A DNA stretch of 64,000 nt, taken from assembly GCF_037038585.1 (NCBI RefSeq), contig NC_092525.1:29786367-29850366 (forward strand), in the 5' to 3' direction. Positions 11,736-24,800 of the stretch are shown piece by piece. The number at the start of each line of letters is the position of its first letter. The stretch's first letter is position 1. Below the pieces are notes generated by a model. The model was given only the letters and a program-made list of their open reading frames with translations, had not been told where the DNA came from and made no database searches. The stretch comes from Patagioenas fasciata. Its lineage: Eukaryota; Chordata; Aves; Columbiformes; Columbidae. Made by a program: the position numbers and the translations under genes.

Positions 11736-12960
11736 CACTTCTTTCTTTCTGTAGTAGAAATTCATTAATTTTAATACACACTGACGAAGCTGCTGAGTGG
11801 GCTTTGAGGTCTCCTTCGTAGCAGCATGTTGTGTTGCTTCTGCACCACTGAGTTCATTATTCTTTTATTAAGAAGGCAAGGAGGAATACAGGGTGTACAG
11901 TCCTAATGCTATCATGCTCAGACATCACAGGGCATCAGTGCTCTCCAGAAACATAGAAAACTTGCTTGAAAAGTGAAATGAAGCATTTTTTGTTTTGTTT
12001 ATTCCATAGATAAGGAAACATGTGGCACATACTTCTACATGATTTGCTGCTTCTCTTTTCCTCCTTACTCTAAAGTTACAGAGGTCAAGCCTAGAAAAAC
12101 TGGCTGTGTAAGAAATAAGTACTAGTGATGCTATATAGGGCAAATAAAGTACTTGTCTGCATCTCCTCTGCTAACAACTGTATGTAAGATGTTTCTTCAA
12201 GCCTCCAATGTTAACTGTGCTGATGTATTTTTCCAGGCATACACATTTTCTTTCTCTGTTGCTTCTTTAGGATTGAGACTTCTGTCAAGCCTGGAGAGCC
12301 CAGTTCCATTTCTGCCAGTTCCTAAATGGATCTGAGAGTCTCAGCCCAGTTCTGCCAGGATGCATGAGGGAGGCATTCATCTAGTATTTGGGTCAGTGAA
12401 GCTTTTTAGGGGAGGCACGCAGCAGTACTCAAGACCTTAGTGTATTGATTCAGGTCCAATTGAGATTTTAATTCAAAATGGAGGTTTGTTTCAGCTGCCA
12501 CATCCTCCAGCCTCTTTGTCCCACCTCTTTTCTATCAATACATGTATAAAAAGCAAATAAGGAATCTGTAAATTTCAGCACACTGTCATTCAAAGTTAGT
12601 GCTCAGGCAGAATAGGTGATCATTTCTGCATATCCAATATTAGCCATATTTTTACTTTGTTCATTAAAGAAGACTCTATTTAATTTCAATTTTGGTTCTG
12701 CAGAATTTCCCAGGGCTCAGCTGTGGCGATTAAATCCAAGCAGTTGTTCTTAAAGTTTCTAATACCATGTCTCTCATTTTCTCTTTTTACATTTGTATCT
12801 CCTTGTTGTCCCTGTGTAAATAAGCGCTTTTTTTTTCTAGTTTTCCACAAGACTTTTTACTTCTAATTTGCAGGTTCAAAAGTCTCATTTGAGTGCCATA
12901 ATTCCCATACTCTGAAAAACATGCACTGCATGCTCCAGCAGAGGCTTATCCAATCTACCT
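11736..12960. other. Unique non-coding DNA
   Basis: I see no gene, repeat family or structured element here. Confidence 0.55.
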
Positions 12961-13510
12961 CTCCTGGGCAATTTGTTTAGGAAAAAGAACAAAGGCAGGT
13001 ATATTGGAATGTCTCCCAGTAACCCCATGCTTTGTCTCCCTGTAGGTGACTGGTTAGTGTCCGGTCAAGGAGTGCACACATTAGTTGCCGTGCTGGATGA
13101 CAGCAGGTATCTGCTGTGTTTGCTTGTTTGCAGTTCATATAGAACACAAATGTTCCATGCAGTGTCTGTTCTGCACTGGGACCTGGGGTGTGACTGCAGA
13201 GCAGAGAGGCAGGCAACCTTGCATTCTTGTCCTTGTTACCTGCACAACTGGTTGGGTGAATCCTTTGGTGGGAAGACAAAGCAACTGAGCATGTTTTGCT
13301 AAGTAGATTTCAGTCCGGCATGAGGGGACACTAGAGGGCTCTTGTGAAGAACAGAGAGTAGACAAAAAGCCAAGTACTGGAAAGGCTGAAAGAGATAAGG
13401 CTCTCTTGAGCACCCAGAGTAATGTGCTGCAATCTAAAGATGAAGCAGAATTTATCGTGTGTGTTTTTCTACCCCATGTCTGCATTACTGTCAGTGCTTT
13501 CATGGTTCCC
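12961..13510. other. GC-richer patch with ORFs on both strands
   Basis: Overlapping open frames of 109 codons (plus, 12973-13302), 100 codons (minus, 12977-13279) and 122 codons (minus, 13135-13503, ATG start) occur together. Open frames on both strands in one patch are what locally higher GC, with fewer stop codons, produces. None matches a family I know, and I see no convincing splice-site pair. I treat this as non-coding. Confidence 0.4.
13328..13339 (+). promoter_or_regulatory. CTCF-like core, 11 of 12
   Basis: ACACTAGAGGGC matches the vertebrate CTCF core CCASYAGRKGGC at every position except the first. Its orientation is plus. One-mismatch cores are common, so occupancy is uncertain. 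Confidence 0.3.
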
Positions 13511-16202
13511 TGAGAGTTTTATCATCCATCAGTAATTGAAATTTTAGCCAGATTGATGTTTCTGAACCTTTACACAGTACTCTGGTTACCAGTCAAACGG
13601 GAAGGAGGGGAAGGTTGTGACCTCTTTGAAGCAGTGTGGCCTTGCATCAGTGTAAGGTGATTGGAAAGAATCTCCTACCTTTTATCATTGACCTGTCAAG
13701 CAGAAAATAATATTTGCCTCAGAGTAGGTAAACAACATGTTTATATTTAAGTTAATCATTGGAAGAGCTGGTAACATTCATTTACTCTAGGAGGAATGGT
13801 GTTTTGCATGACCAGATATCTGCATTCCTTAAGTTAGGAGGACATAGTCAGGACCCTGCTGGCTGGCATGCTAAAAGTAACTGACTTGCTATCAAGAAAT
13901 TTGTGGTAGGTGCTTGAGGAGAGTTGGAATCAGAATAGTAGGTCAGAGTGTGAGAAGACATGTAAATCAAAATCCTTTCTCTATCTAAGTGCTCAGGCAA
14001 ACGGAGCTGGATGCCTGGCCGTGAGGATGGATAAATATTCTGGGAGTGTGGTAGCTGGAGAGAGGCTTGTTGCTTGGACAAAGTCAAATCCTTACTGTGA
14101 AATATATCTTCATGAAAAGCACTGAGGCTTCTTACTCAAAGAAAAATCTCAGGCCCAGAGATAAAACCTGACATTTTCTAAATCTCAGTTATGAAAAGAG
14201 ACAGATGATAGCAGCACAGAATGCAATAGAAGACAGAAAATTCCTGGGTTAAATATCAGGAGACCTGCCCTTGAGAATTGAATCAGAGTTCAATATTTCC
14301 ATGTCATCCTCCACTTCAGCAGTGACTTTTGAAATAAAGAATTATGGTTCTGGGAATAGAAAAGAAAACAATTATTTTGCTCTGTGTACATGTGTTGATC
14401 TTTCATAAGCTATGCAATAAATCAACTAAGAAATATTTTCTGTGTGGCATCAGAGATAAACAATTCTGCTTCATTCTTTCAGAACCAGAAATATTGTATT
14501 TTTTCCTCAGCTGTTTAAATTCTTCTACCACGTCCTACCCTCTACAAATAATACCTTCCTAATTCTTGTCATCAAAACCTTCTCTGTGACTACTGCAGCC
14601 TCCAAGACAGAATTCAAGTTATACCTTTGAATATAAGGGGAAATGCAAGCCATGTGCATGTTAGTTTTTCAAGATAAAAGCTTAACAACTGATGTCTGCA
14701 TCAAAGAAGATTGACTTGGGCACCTGAGAAACTAGTGTCTTCTTTGTTGTGTGATAGAAAAGTGCTGTCTCTGTGGCAATCTACCAGTCTCTGTCTTTCT
14801 GTGAGCCTGTTTACTGGCATTGGCAAAGGACAAGATAATCACTGCGCTGGGGCCATTTTCTCTAGATCTGCTGGTTTGTATTGGTCACAAAACCAGGGAG
14901 TTGGGTTTTAACACAACCCTTCAAAATTGCTGCTGCAGAGTATCTGTGCAGTTCTGGGGGAAGCAAACGTGTGGCTGAGCGCTTTCAGGACATGTACCGT
15001 TACAAGGTAGGAAGGGGAGACAGTGAATCAACAGAAGGTGACAGCATCCTTGCAACTGCTGTGCATGTGCCTCACCTCTATGTTGGTACCATTTGGAAAC
15101 AGGATTGCATATTTATGTGATGATAATTCTCAACTTTGGGAGAGGTTCTACAAGCCAAGCTACTCCAATGGTGTTATTTTAATGTTTACTGACAATGCTC
15201 CCCTTACAAACTTGTAGGAATAATTTCCTGGATAAGCAAAATATAAATGGCTGTAATGCACTTGAGCATTGAATGCTCTTCTGCCAACAGAGGCTACTGA
15301 ATTAATGCTTGTTATGTCTGCAAAACCCTCAATCACCTGGAGGCTTAATTTGAAATTTCAAGGACAGGGGTACTTCACACTATTGAACACTTAAAGAAAG
15401 AAGAGGTGCTGCTAGGAGGAGCAGGGACTGTACCAGCCTTCGAGTTTCTGTGTGGGATGAGAGTGCAATACACTTCAACTATTTTCCGGAATGACAGACT
15501 CTCATTGCTGCTGTGACATGCTCTGGCTCTACAGATCTTAGTTATTGTATAACTTGGTCCTAGTTAGTTTGTAGAGCAGAACCAACTCCTTTGCCTGCAA
15601 TTCCTGACACCTATAAACAGTGGAAATTGAGGACAATAGTGTTTATCCTTGTATTTGCATAAGCACATTCCCTGTGACTGTGCTCACCACGAGTTTCTAC
15701 CCCAGCACTTGTAAAAGATGAGATTCTGGGTTATTCTGGTTCTGTTAGTTGTGATAGTCAGTAAGGGCATTTGCACTAGAAAAAAGGGAATATTTCCTTG
15801 TGCAGCCTACCCAGTGCAGCTCAGTGTTATGGCAAGAGAGCAGACTTCAGAAGTAAGTTGGTTTTCCTTTCCATTCCTGAGAGATCCTACAAATAATAGA
15901 TGTCTGATGGGTTCCTCTGGCTGGTAAAAAGCAAACTCAAACCACTCAGTAGCACCAGTAGGTGATATCTGGAATTCTTGTTTATGGAGAAGCAAAGCCC
16001 TTATGTAGCATATGTGCAATAAAACAGGAAGAGAAAATACCTTAATGGAGGTTGGAGGGGAGAGGGGCAGTGGGGAGATACCTACTGCTACTTAGTGTCC
16101 AATGCAAACTAAAATCCTCGAATAATGAAAACAAATTGCTTAATATCCATACAGCACTTTGAAGATCTAAAATACAGTGTTATTGTTTTTATTACAGAAG
16201 CT
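13511..16202. other. Unique non-coding DNA
   Basis: No gene or repeat family is recognised. Short open frames (all under 80 codons) have no recognisable domains. Confidence 0.55.
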
Positions 16203-16501
16203 AAAATTGCTCTTTTAAAGAGATATATTGGAGTTTTATCTTTAAAATATTGTATTTAAAAGGCCTACATGAAATTTTTCTGAAAAGGAATGAATGATAT
16301 GGTACTTTTATCAACATAGGTATAAAGCATTCACAATTAGACCCTCTACTTTGTGTAGGCTTGGAGGAAAGGAATTTATGAGTCAGCATATGGTGCCATT
16401 AAACATATTTAAAGGTAGTTTAATAATAGTCTTTTCACATCCTTTTAGTATATATGACTCTCGCTTTAAAAATTAAAAAAAAAAAAAAAAAAAAATTGCT
16501 C
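16203..16501 (+). mobile_element. Possible retroposed, poly(A)-tailed segment
   Basis: The 10-mer AAAATTGCTC is present at 16203-16212 and again at 16492-16501, overlapping the last A of a 21-A run (16475-16495). The roughly 280 bp between them end in that tail. The left copy is preceded by CT, giving a CT/AAAA junction close to the L1-type endonuclease preference. Only six of the ten repeated bases (TTGCTC) are independent of the A tail, which weakens the case. The body is AT-rich and I recognise no parent gene. It contains an AP-1/MARE-like word TGAGTCAGCA at 16379-16388. Confidence 0.3.
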
Positions 16502-16862
16502 CTGAAGGTTGAATGCACTGTATTCATGCTATTCTGCACCTCTGATTGTAAGTACTACTATCAGGAGGGTGAACAAAACATGACCATGAAAATGGGCATC
16601 ATAATTGTGGGCTGATACTGCTAGTGTACATTTTCCAGAAATACTAATTTGGTGTGTGACAGTGGTAAGCACACAGATTGTCAGGATGTGGCTGTACTGC
16701 TCTCCTTCAGAGCCCTGTTTTCTAATAATCGAATCTTTGGTGCCTTCTCTAATGGACAATTTCCAAGACAGCCACATATTGTTGTGTCTGCTGTTATTCC
16801 TTCAGCGTGAACAGAAATATCCTGACACTGTGTCTTGTCCCAGTCAATTTTAAGGCTTTAGA
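16502..16862. other. Unique non-coding DNA
   Basis: I see nothing recognisable between the poly(A)-tailed segment and the large CR1 copy. Confidence 0.5.
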
Positions 16863-17670
16863 CATAGAATTGTTTAGGTTGGAGAAGACCTTTAAGATCA
16901 TGAAGTCTGACCATTATGTAACACTCCCAAGTCTACCTGTAAACCATGTCCCTAAGCACCACATCTACAGGCTTTTAAACTCCTCCAGGGATGCTGACTC
17001 CGCCACTTTCCTGAGCAGCCTGTTCCAATACCTGACAACAATTTATGTGAAGAAATTTTTCCTAGTATCTGATCTAAACCTCCCCTGGCACAACTTGAGG
17101 CCATTTTTTTTCTCATCTTATCACTTCTTACTTGAGAGAAGAGACCAACCCCCTCCATGCTACAAACTCCTTTCAGGTAGTTGTAGACAGTGATAAGGTC
17201 TCCCCTCAACCTACTTTTCTCCAGGCTGAACAACCTCTGGTCCCTTGGTTGCTCCTGATCAGACTTGTGCTCCAGACCCTTCACCAGCTTTGCTGCCCTT
17301 CTCTGAACTCTCCCCAGCACCTCAATGTCTTTCTTGTAGTGAGGGACCCAAAACTGAACCCAGGATTTGATGTGCAGCCTCACTAGTGCTGAGTACAGGG
17401 GGACAATAATTTCCGTAGTCCTGCTGGCCATGCCATTCTTGACAGAAGCCAGGATGCCTTTTGCCTTCTTGGCCACCTGGGCACACTGCTGGCTTGTTTT
17501 CAGCTGTCTGTTGACCAACACCCACAGGTCCTTTTTCTTTCCAGCCACTCTTCCTCGAGCCTGTAGTGTTGCCTGGGATTGTTGTTATCCAAGTGGATGA
17601 TGTGGCACTTACTCTTGTTGAACCTCATACAATTGGCCTCAGCTCATTGATCCAACTTGTCCAAGCTCCA
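16863..17670 (-). mobile_element. CR1 LINE, ORF2 3' part and 3' UTR (decayed)
   Basis: This is the largest transposon copy in the window, in minus orientation and 5'-truncated. Read on the minus strand, a 198-codon open frame (17548-16952) carries the CR1 ORF2 C-terminal region after the reverse-transcriptase core: [54 protein letters not shown]. Upstream, the [24 protein letters not shown] block lies in a different frame. The join falls where a few codons present in other copies appear to be missing (near 17540), which makes a frameshift. The C-terminal end also drifts out of the family pattern. The 3' tip (TTTAGGTTGG block near 16863) is degraded and has no intact octamer repeat. It is a dead, old copy. 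Plus-strand open frames here are shadows. Confidence 0.95.
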
Positions 17671-20600
17671 AAAAACCACTTTGCTCTAATTAGCAGCAAG
17701 TTTAACATGGATATGCTGAAACTGTTGTACTCTTGGTTACAAAATATTGCATTGCTTGAATGACAAAACCTGCTGGTCACTTACTATGGAATCAGTAACA
17801 TTGTCTTTACATCTTTATATTTTCTGGGCTAGGAAGGACTACCATGGCTAGGTATGAGGATAAACACGATACTAAGACTGATGCGACTTCATGTGACCAG
17901 GCCTGGATTTTGCTGTGGGTGGAGAGCAATTCTTAGAAACAGAAAATCAAAAGGTAGGAACTGGCAGCTAAACTTCCTGCATTCTTTGAAAAGCCTTCTC
18001 TCAGAAATCTCTTTAAATGAAACTACCCTTCCAGTTTTGCTTTAAGTTATTCTGGGACCTTTATAAATATACAGCATAAATTAAGTTATATTGTATGTCT
18101 ACTTAATATTCATTTGATTTGTTGAGCAGCATTTAGAATTGCTGTCTTACAGTACATAAACATAATATACTTACAGGAGATTAGACAGATTCTGGGCTGA
18201 AACAAAGTGTCAATCTGGAGTGGTAGAATGATAGCCAAAGAAGGTAACATTTTCAAATAATAGACCTCACTAAAGGAATTTTATGTTGTTTCCTTTGAAA
18301 ATTAAATGTTGGCTGTTTTCTTTGCTGACTCTGATGCATACTGTACTTTATCACTTGTTCTTGCTCGTATTGTTCATTTTACCAAAGGAGGATAGAAAGA
18401 AAATCCTATTGTGCTTGAAAAAAACTGCTTTTTCTTGATTAATTTATGTAGTGATATACACGACAGTATCAGAAACTGCTCAGAGCCTCCCAAGCTACCT
18501 CCTAATAACAACTATAAAAAATAGTATAACTTTTATTGACCAGATTTCCTTCTGCGATATTTAGATGATGTATACACATTTACTGTGCATATGTAAATGT
18601 CTGCAAACCTAATATTAAGTTATCAACTTAGTCTTGTGTTCTGTTTTCAATGGCTGTGTTTGCAGATCATTTTAGCAGAGTTGCATTTAACAAAAGGAAG
18701 AAACTAGTTTTAATAAATTTTTGCTTCATATACATGGTGAAACTGTGCAGATTGTAACTGATTTGTAACTGTAATTTGCTCACCTGTGTTCCTCTCATGG
18801 TTTCAGTTTGCTATGGTTTTATTCTTTACAACTCGTTACAAGTTGTTTCATAGCATTACTGTGTGCTATTGCGTATTTGCCAAGTTTTACCCCAAAGGTA
18901 TTTGTATTTCTTCCCATACAGTAGGTGATTTGCAAGGTGCCTTGTGATGTTTGGTGATAAAAGGTGTTATGTAAATTATCTTTACCATATGGTCTCTTCA
19001 TGTTTCCAGTTCAAATCCACTGGGAGAAATCTCCCTGAAACATCAACAGAAGTGCATCTGGTCCACACACAGCCCATGGCAGAGTATTCTTTTGGTTTGA
19101 TCAGTCCTCCTATAGAAGTTCAAATGTATTAGGCAGAAGAAGAAGAAACAAAGCTTCTCAAAAATGAAGGTCACTACTGTGTGTTTGGGACGTGCCAAAA
19201 GCTGTTCTTAGTAGAGAAAAGCATAACAGATTTTAAATTAGCTCAATCAGAGTGAAAATGACTTATAAGGACACTGTTTACAAATCATCTGGAGTTTTAG
19301 GTCAGTAGATTGCTGCAGAAATGCTCCAGACCCTGCATATTCAAGCACATGTTAAATTTTACTAATATTACCTTTTTGCTTGTTGCTGACCACTGGTGCA
19401 CTGATACGAAAGTAAACGATGACTGTTGGTGTAGCTGCATTCTGTGCTGCTTTCAGATGAGGGAAACAAGTACTCCTACCCATGGGATATGCTGATTGCC
19501 ATGCCTCCAATGCAGGCAGTTTCCTTCTGCTGCTTACAGAAATCATGCCAAATTCTTTCCATTGCAACCTTTTGCAATCTGAAAACATTTTCAAAATAAA
19601 AATGATAATGCCAGTGAGAATGAACTCTTGACAGCAGTATAATGAAATATGTAGGAGGGAGCACTCAATCTCCAGACTCTGAAAGATGATTTAATTCTAC
19701 CTCCAGTCCTGCAAGATGTGATATTGGACCAAGGACTTTTGGTACAATGATTAGCAACAGTGTACAGTCTAATTCATGCATGGTGAGAATAAGCCCTTCT
19801 GGTGCATGCAACATTAATACTCCAGGGTTTTCTCCACCTGTTGTCACGTGTGCTTAAAGTATAACCTCTTTGAGGCAGGAGGTCACTTTAATGTTACATA
19901 CATAACTGTGCCTAGCACAGTCACACACTGTTAGAGGAATATAATCACTAGTGTAGTACAAATAACAGTTGTTTTGTTTTGTTTGTTTGTTTGTTTTTGT
20001 CTTGGAGAAGTCACAGGAGTGAGGGAATAATAATATCACTCCTAGGCATATAAACTACTTTCTAAAAATAGATGTATTTTTTAATAAATAAATGCGGGTA
20101 TAAAAGTTACCTCATTACTTTAATGAAGGTCCAAATTTTCACATAATATAACTTGTGGAAACCTAGTGACAAATGTACCAAACAGTGGAAGAAGAGACTT
20201 CCTGTAGGAGTGGGAAGATAAAAAACAAACAATCATGGTACTTGTGTTGAAGGCAGGAAAGGAAACTGGGCTCTCTGATGGCTTTTGGCTCTGGGGACAC
20301 ATGCCATTAGTGTGATTTCTAAAACACAATGCCTCAAAACTGCCCAGGCAGAGGTGTCTCCTCCTTTCTTCCCGAGCACTAAGAAGCTGGATTGCATTTC
20401 TTCAGGCATGTTAGGAGGAACATTCCTATCTCTAATCCTGCTGCAGTAAAGAAGGCAACTCACGTGTGAGTTTATAGTGTTTCTGGTGAAATTTTCATAA
20501 TTCAGACATATTAATGACTGGAAGGAACAAGGAAAGGGATGATGGACTTTCTGTTGCTCCAAGTAAAAACTGTATGGTTGTTTTTTTTTATTCCTATTCC

Positions 20601-21419
20601 TGAACTGAGTGGTGGGCATTTCCCATCAGTGTGTGTTGGAAAAGCAGGGCACAGAGATGCCATCTTGTTTGCTGCTCTGCTGAAGTACGTGTGTGCTGGG
20701 CTGATCTGAAGGGGAGAAGTACATTATTTTTTGGGAGAAGCTAAGATGTGGCTTTTCATTTTTTTGGGTGATGAACATCTCTTCCAAACACATTTCATAA
20801 AATATTCCCTACTGGAAGAGCTTTGGTAAATTGCTTTTGCAAAGAGACACGACTCAAAGGATTTAGAAATGCAGTTGGAAATGGAGTTTTCTCCAGGAAA
20901 AAACATTCAAGTGATTTTTTTTTCTTGAAAGATTTTTTTTTTTTTTCCCATCCTGAATTAAGATAAAAAACCAAGAGTTCACAGACTCCCTTGGGGTAAA
21001 AACTGTGTTTTAGGAGAAGCAGGGTGAAAATTTCAGTTCACCTTTAGCTGCTACCAGGCAATGCAGCTGCCTCTTGGGAATGGCTGTATTTTTCAAAATC
21101 CTTTCAGTTCTTTCATGCAAGCACTTTTTAGCTGATGGTATAGTTCTTTCATTGTAATTTTGACCGGTTCAAATAGTTAGCCAGGCATGGATGTGATTAC
21201 GGACATGAGTGGAAGATTGCAATGACTCATTTTACTAAGGAGAATTCAATTCCAACTTGCTCGGACTGTGAGGGATCACATGAATTTCAGAAAATTGCTG
21301 AAAAGAAGTCACTTCTGTGAGTGGGGGAAAAATAGCGCTTTTCATCAAGGAAAACCAGCAGTGGTGTGAGTTTCACTCCACTGGATCCTGGAAAATGCCC
21401 TTTGTCATGAGTCTCCTCT
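17671..21419. other. Unique non-coding DNA
   Basis: No gene is recognised. The stretch holds a (TTTG)n-like tract at about 19970-19997 and T runs at 20933-20946. A 128-codon minus-strand open frame at 20233-20619 has no recognisable domain and is within chance length. Confidence 0.55.
19970..19997 (+). repeat. (TTTG)n / (TTTTG)n simple repeat
   Basis: A short run of mixed TTTTG and TTTG units. It is low complexity with no further function inferred. Confidence 0.85.
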
Positions 21420-21840
21420 TCACAGGATGTCTCTGCAGCGGGTGTCTGTGGTGAGGGGCTGCTGGGGCTGCCCTGTACCGGGCACAGCCAGTTCCCGCCA
21501 GCTCCACCGGCCCCACAGCAGAGCACAGCACAGCCCTGCGCCAAGCTGGTGGTGCCTCTGCGAAAGCCTGTTTAAGAAAGGGCAAAATGCCATGAAGGTG
21601 GTGAGGAGTAAGGGAAAAAGTGTGAGGGAAAGCCTTGTGATCTGCCAGGTGGGAGCAGGAGGGTCAGCATGAGGTGTTCTAGGCACCAGAGCGGGATCCA
21701 TGATGTGAATTCCACGAGCGCTCCCTAACACAAGCCAGCAGGTTCCCTCACATCTTGAGTGAAGCGATCGGGAGTGTCTTTCTAGCATTTGCTGATGACA
21801 AACCACAGCAAAAAATATTTCTGGTAGGGGAGAGCGCATA
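21420..21840. promoter_or_regulatory. CpG-retaining GC-rich patch
   Basis: This stretch is clearly GC-richer than its surroundings and keeps about a dozen CpG dinucleotides in about 400 bp, whereas neighbouring DNA has lost most of them. Retained CpG suggests low germline methylation, as at promoters, enhancers or orphan CpG islands. The longest repeat-free open frame of the window (139 codons, minus, 21839-21420, ATG start) lies here. It shows no known domain and probably owes its length to the GC content. Confidence 0.3.
21426..21648 (+). other. Possible exon inside the CpG patch
   Basis: A pyrimidine-rich tract ending CTCTTCACAG (an acceptor-like site, AG at 21424-21425) is followed one base later by ATG. 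The frame stays open to CTGCCAG/GTGGGA, a good donor context with GT at 21649. That gives a 223-nt candidate exon. The encoded peptide (starting MSLQRVSVVRGCWG) is rich in S, R, C and W and matches nothing I know. Chance splice-like sites are frequent in 64 kb, so confidence is low. Confidence 0.12.
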
Positions 21841-24800
21841 TCTTTCTGAGAGAAATAATAATGTCTGCTTTTGCCTTAATCTTTTCATTTGTGTTGTGAA
21901 ACAAGAAAGAAGAGTGGTTGCTTAGGAGACAGAAAATATACAAGTATTAATATTCGATTCTCCGACTAGATCGTTCACACTTTGACTGTAGTACTTAAAG
22001 CACTTGAGTGGAGTCTGAAGAGCTGGTAACCCCAACCATCCCCACGAGGCATTGCAACAAAATGGGAGTTTCTCCAGAGGGTGCATTACGGTGCCTGCCA
22101 GACTGCAGTGAGCGGGAACTTGGGCACACACTGCAGCGCCCATGAAACAGCAAAGCAGTACCCTGAGCTCAAAGCAAGGTGCTTCCTTACTTAGAGCCTC
22201 TGGTTGCGGGGCTGCGTATGTGTAGCTCTCTATGTCTCCTCTTCTTCTGTTTTCTTTTCTAAAGGCCATGATATTTAATCAGTTACAGTTTGTTTCTTTT
22301 TATAATGAAAACAAATATTTGCAATATACTTGGTGCAGTACAACATGTGTCTGGTGCAGCTTTACAGAATGTGAAAGCAAATGGATTTTTGCAATTTGCA
22401 GAACTGGAATTTATTTTTCTGTTATTTGTCTGCACAACTGGTACTGTCTTGCACACACACAGAGGCATAATGATGATTTCTGCTGTAATTAAGACTGCTG
22501 AGAAATGTAGGGTTTGGTTTTTTTTTTTGGGTGACACATACTTTTTTGCTTTCCTTTGAGCATCTTAGAACCTTTTCTGTGAGGTCAGGTAACTTACACT
22601 GGCTGCATCCTGGGCATCACAGTGATGACTGAGACTGCCAAACAGCATATCTTTCTGGAGAATATGCTCAGACACTTAATGGCTATATGGAAGCCATTTA
22701 GTAATAATATAGAAATAATCTCTTCTATAGAATTACACTTCTTACAGGATCACTGAAATAGCCGCCTACTTCAGGTTCATTTCCCTGTTCCCCAATTATG
22801 GGTTAAGGGAAACTGTGAGGCTATAGTCATCTCTCCAGGGCAGCAGCCCTGAGATGTGAAACAGCATGCCTGGGAGCTGTGTCCAAAGCATTTGCCACCT
22901 CCCTTGGTTGGCTCCAAAATGTGTTTGGGCTTTGGGGCAAAAAACTTTCAAGCATCAGAGCAGGTAAAATGAGGAGGTGTTACACGAAGAATTCTTGAAG
23001 CTCTAGACCTTGCTAGGTGACAATGTCTTCTGTCCTGCAGCTCCTGCAGAACCTAACACTGAGGCTGGTCCTGGAGGGGTCCTTTCTGTGGGCAGAGGTG
23101 GGGCAGACCTATACTGCATCTAGATTGCTGCAGGAAGATTACTCCAACTCACAGGCTGTTTGTGAGTAGAAAGGGTTTGGCTATCTGCCTCTTCCCTGAG
23201 TGTGTCAGGAAAACCACTTACAGCCTGAGTGGCCCAACCAAACAACCTTAAGCACGGTAATGTTTTATAATCAAAAGTACCACAGAAATAAGATACTTTT
23301 TTCACCTTGCCAAGCTTCCTACTTATTTATTTACTCATTTCCTGTGCACAGCTGGAATATTAAAATTAACATTGTTATTCACCTGAGTATATCTTGTTTA
23401 ACACACACAGACACGTAGGGATTGCAGAATCAGGTCCCCATCTGAATTATTTAGAATAGAATTTTTTCTGAATCAGAGACTAAATCAATTACAGTCACTG
23501 GAGATAAACCAGAATCCTTCCTGTGTTTCAATGTAAAAAGAGTGAGTTTGTTTTTTTTTTTTTTTTTTAATTAGACTTTATAGCACATATTTGTACCCTT
23601 GGCAATTCAACTGAACTTAAGCAAAATGAAATCTCATCAGGTTTTAATTGTGTGGCTAGAGCATTATTAAAATAAGCCATCAAACAGCCCTGAAAACACA
23701 ATCCTATGCCCGCCAGTGCCTGACATTAATAAACACATATAATCCCTAAATACCTGAGTACAAATTAATCTAGGTTGGGTGGATAAATGGAGAAAAGGTT
23801 GTCCTGTGGTAATACACAGTATATAAGAAATTGTTCTCTAAACATTCCGGTTTTAGTCTGCAGCTGGCAGTCCATCTTCATCTGCAACCTACCCTTTCTT
23901 AACAGGTTTTTGATCAGTTGGGGACATTGTGCAATTCTGCGTCACGTAGCCTGGGGCATTTTCACATGCCTCTGCGTTGCAGAGCAGTCTGAATGCAACT
24001 TGTAAATTCACAATTTAGGCAAATTGTTATATAACTGCAATAAGATGTATAATCTCCCCTAGCTCAAAGCTGTCACACATGGCTGGATTCTTGGTGAGTG
24101 CAAAGCAGTTAAGTTGAAGGCAGTGGAAATTATACTGTTCTGTACCAGCTGAGAATCCAGGTCACAATGTATATGGAAATTATAAAGCCTCTCCTCTAGT
24201 TTCTGGTATTGTCTGGTATTCTAATGTTTTGTTTTTACATATGCCTCTACAGCTACTTCTGCTTTCTATTGTCTGCATAAGAACAGGATTGAGCTTTTTT
24301 ATCAGCTTATGTATTTCTACATGTTAAAAAGAAACTCTTGCTCTCTGCAACAGGAAATGAAGGCATGGTGTTAGAATCCTTTCGATTTTTAGACGGATGG
24401 TGAAGGCAGATGCACCTGAAAAAGTGAGGTGGACAGGGCTCTGACTGCTGCTGAGAGTGACCTGGTTTATCAAGAGGCCTGTGGTAATTCCTGGAGCGTG
24501 TGGAGGTGAGTGTACTCCCATGTCACATCTTGGTCTTGTCAGTATTGTTGCAACAGTGAACCCTTGCAAACATTACGTCAGCGGCTCTGGTGTATTCAGA
24601 CACTGCAGTGCTGGTATTTTCACAGTCAAACTGTCAATGTACTCAGAGGGCTGAATGATTTTTCCCATCTCTACTACAGCTCTAGTGCAGGCAAGAGCAG
24701 AATGTGCTGCCTGCAGCCATTAAAGTCTCTAACCAAGAGTTCATGGCAAGAGAAAGCTGAAGTGCCAGTGGGCAACCTGGCTGCCTGAGGGAGTTCATGA

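Noticed and set aside
12973..13503. Overlapping ORFs of 100-122 codons on both strands
   Set aside because: Open frames on both strands in a GC-richer patch follow from fewer stop codons. No domain, splice pair or family match is visible.
16807..17193. 128-codon plus-strand ORF
   Set aside because: It lies largely antisense to the CR1 element; the coding strand is minus.
18990..19025. B-box-like AGTTCAAATCC suggesting a tRNA
   Set aside because: No A box or cloverleaf can be built from the upstream sequence.
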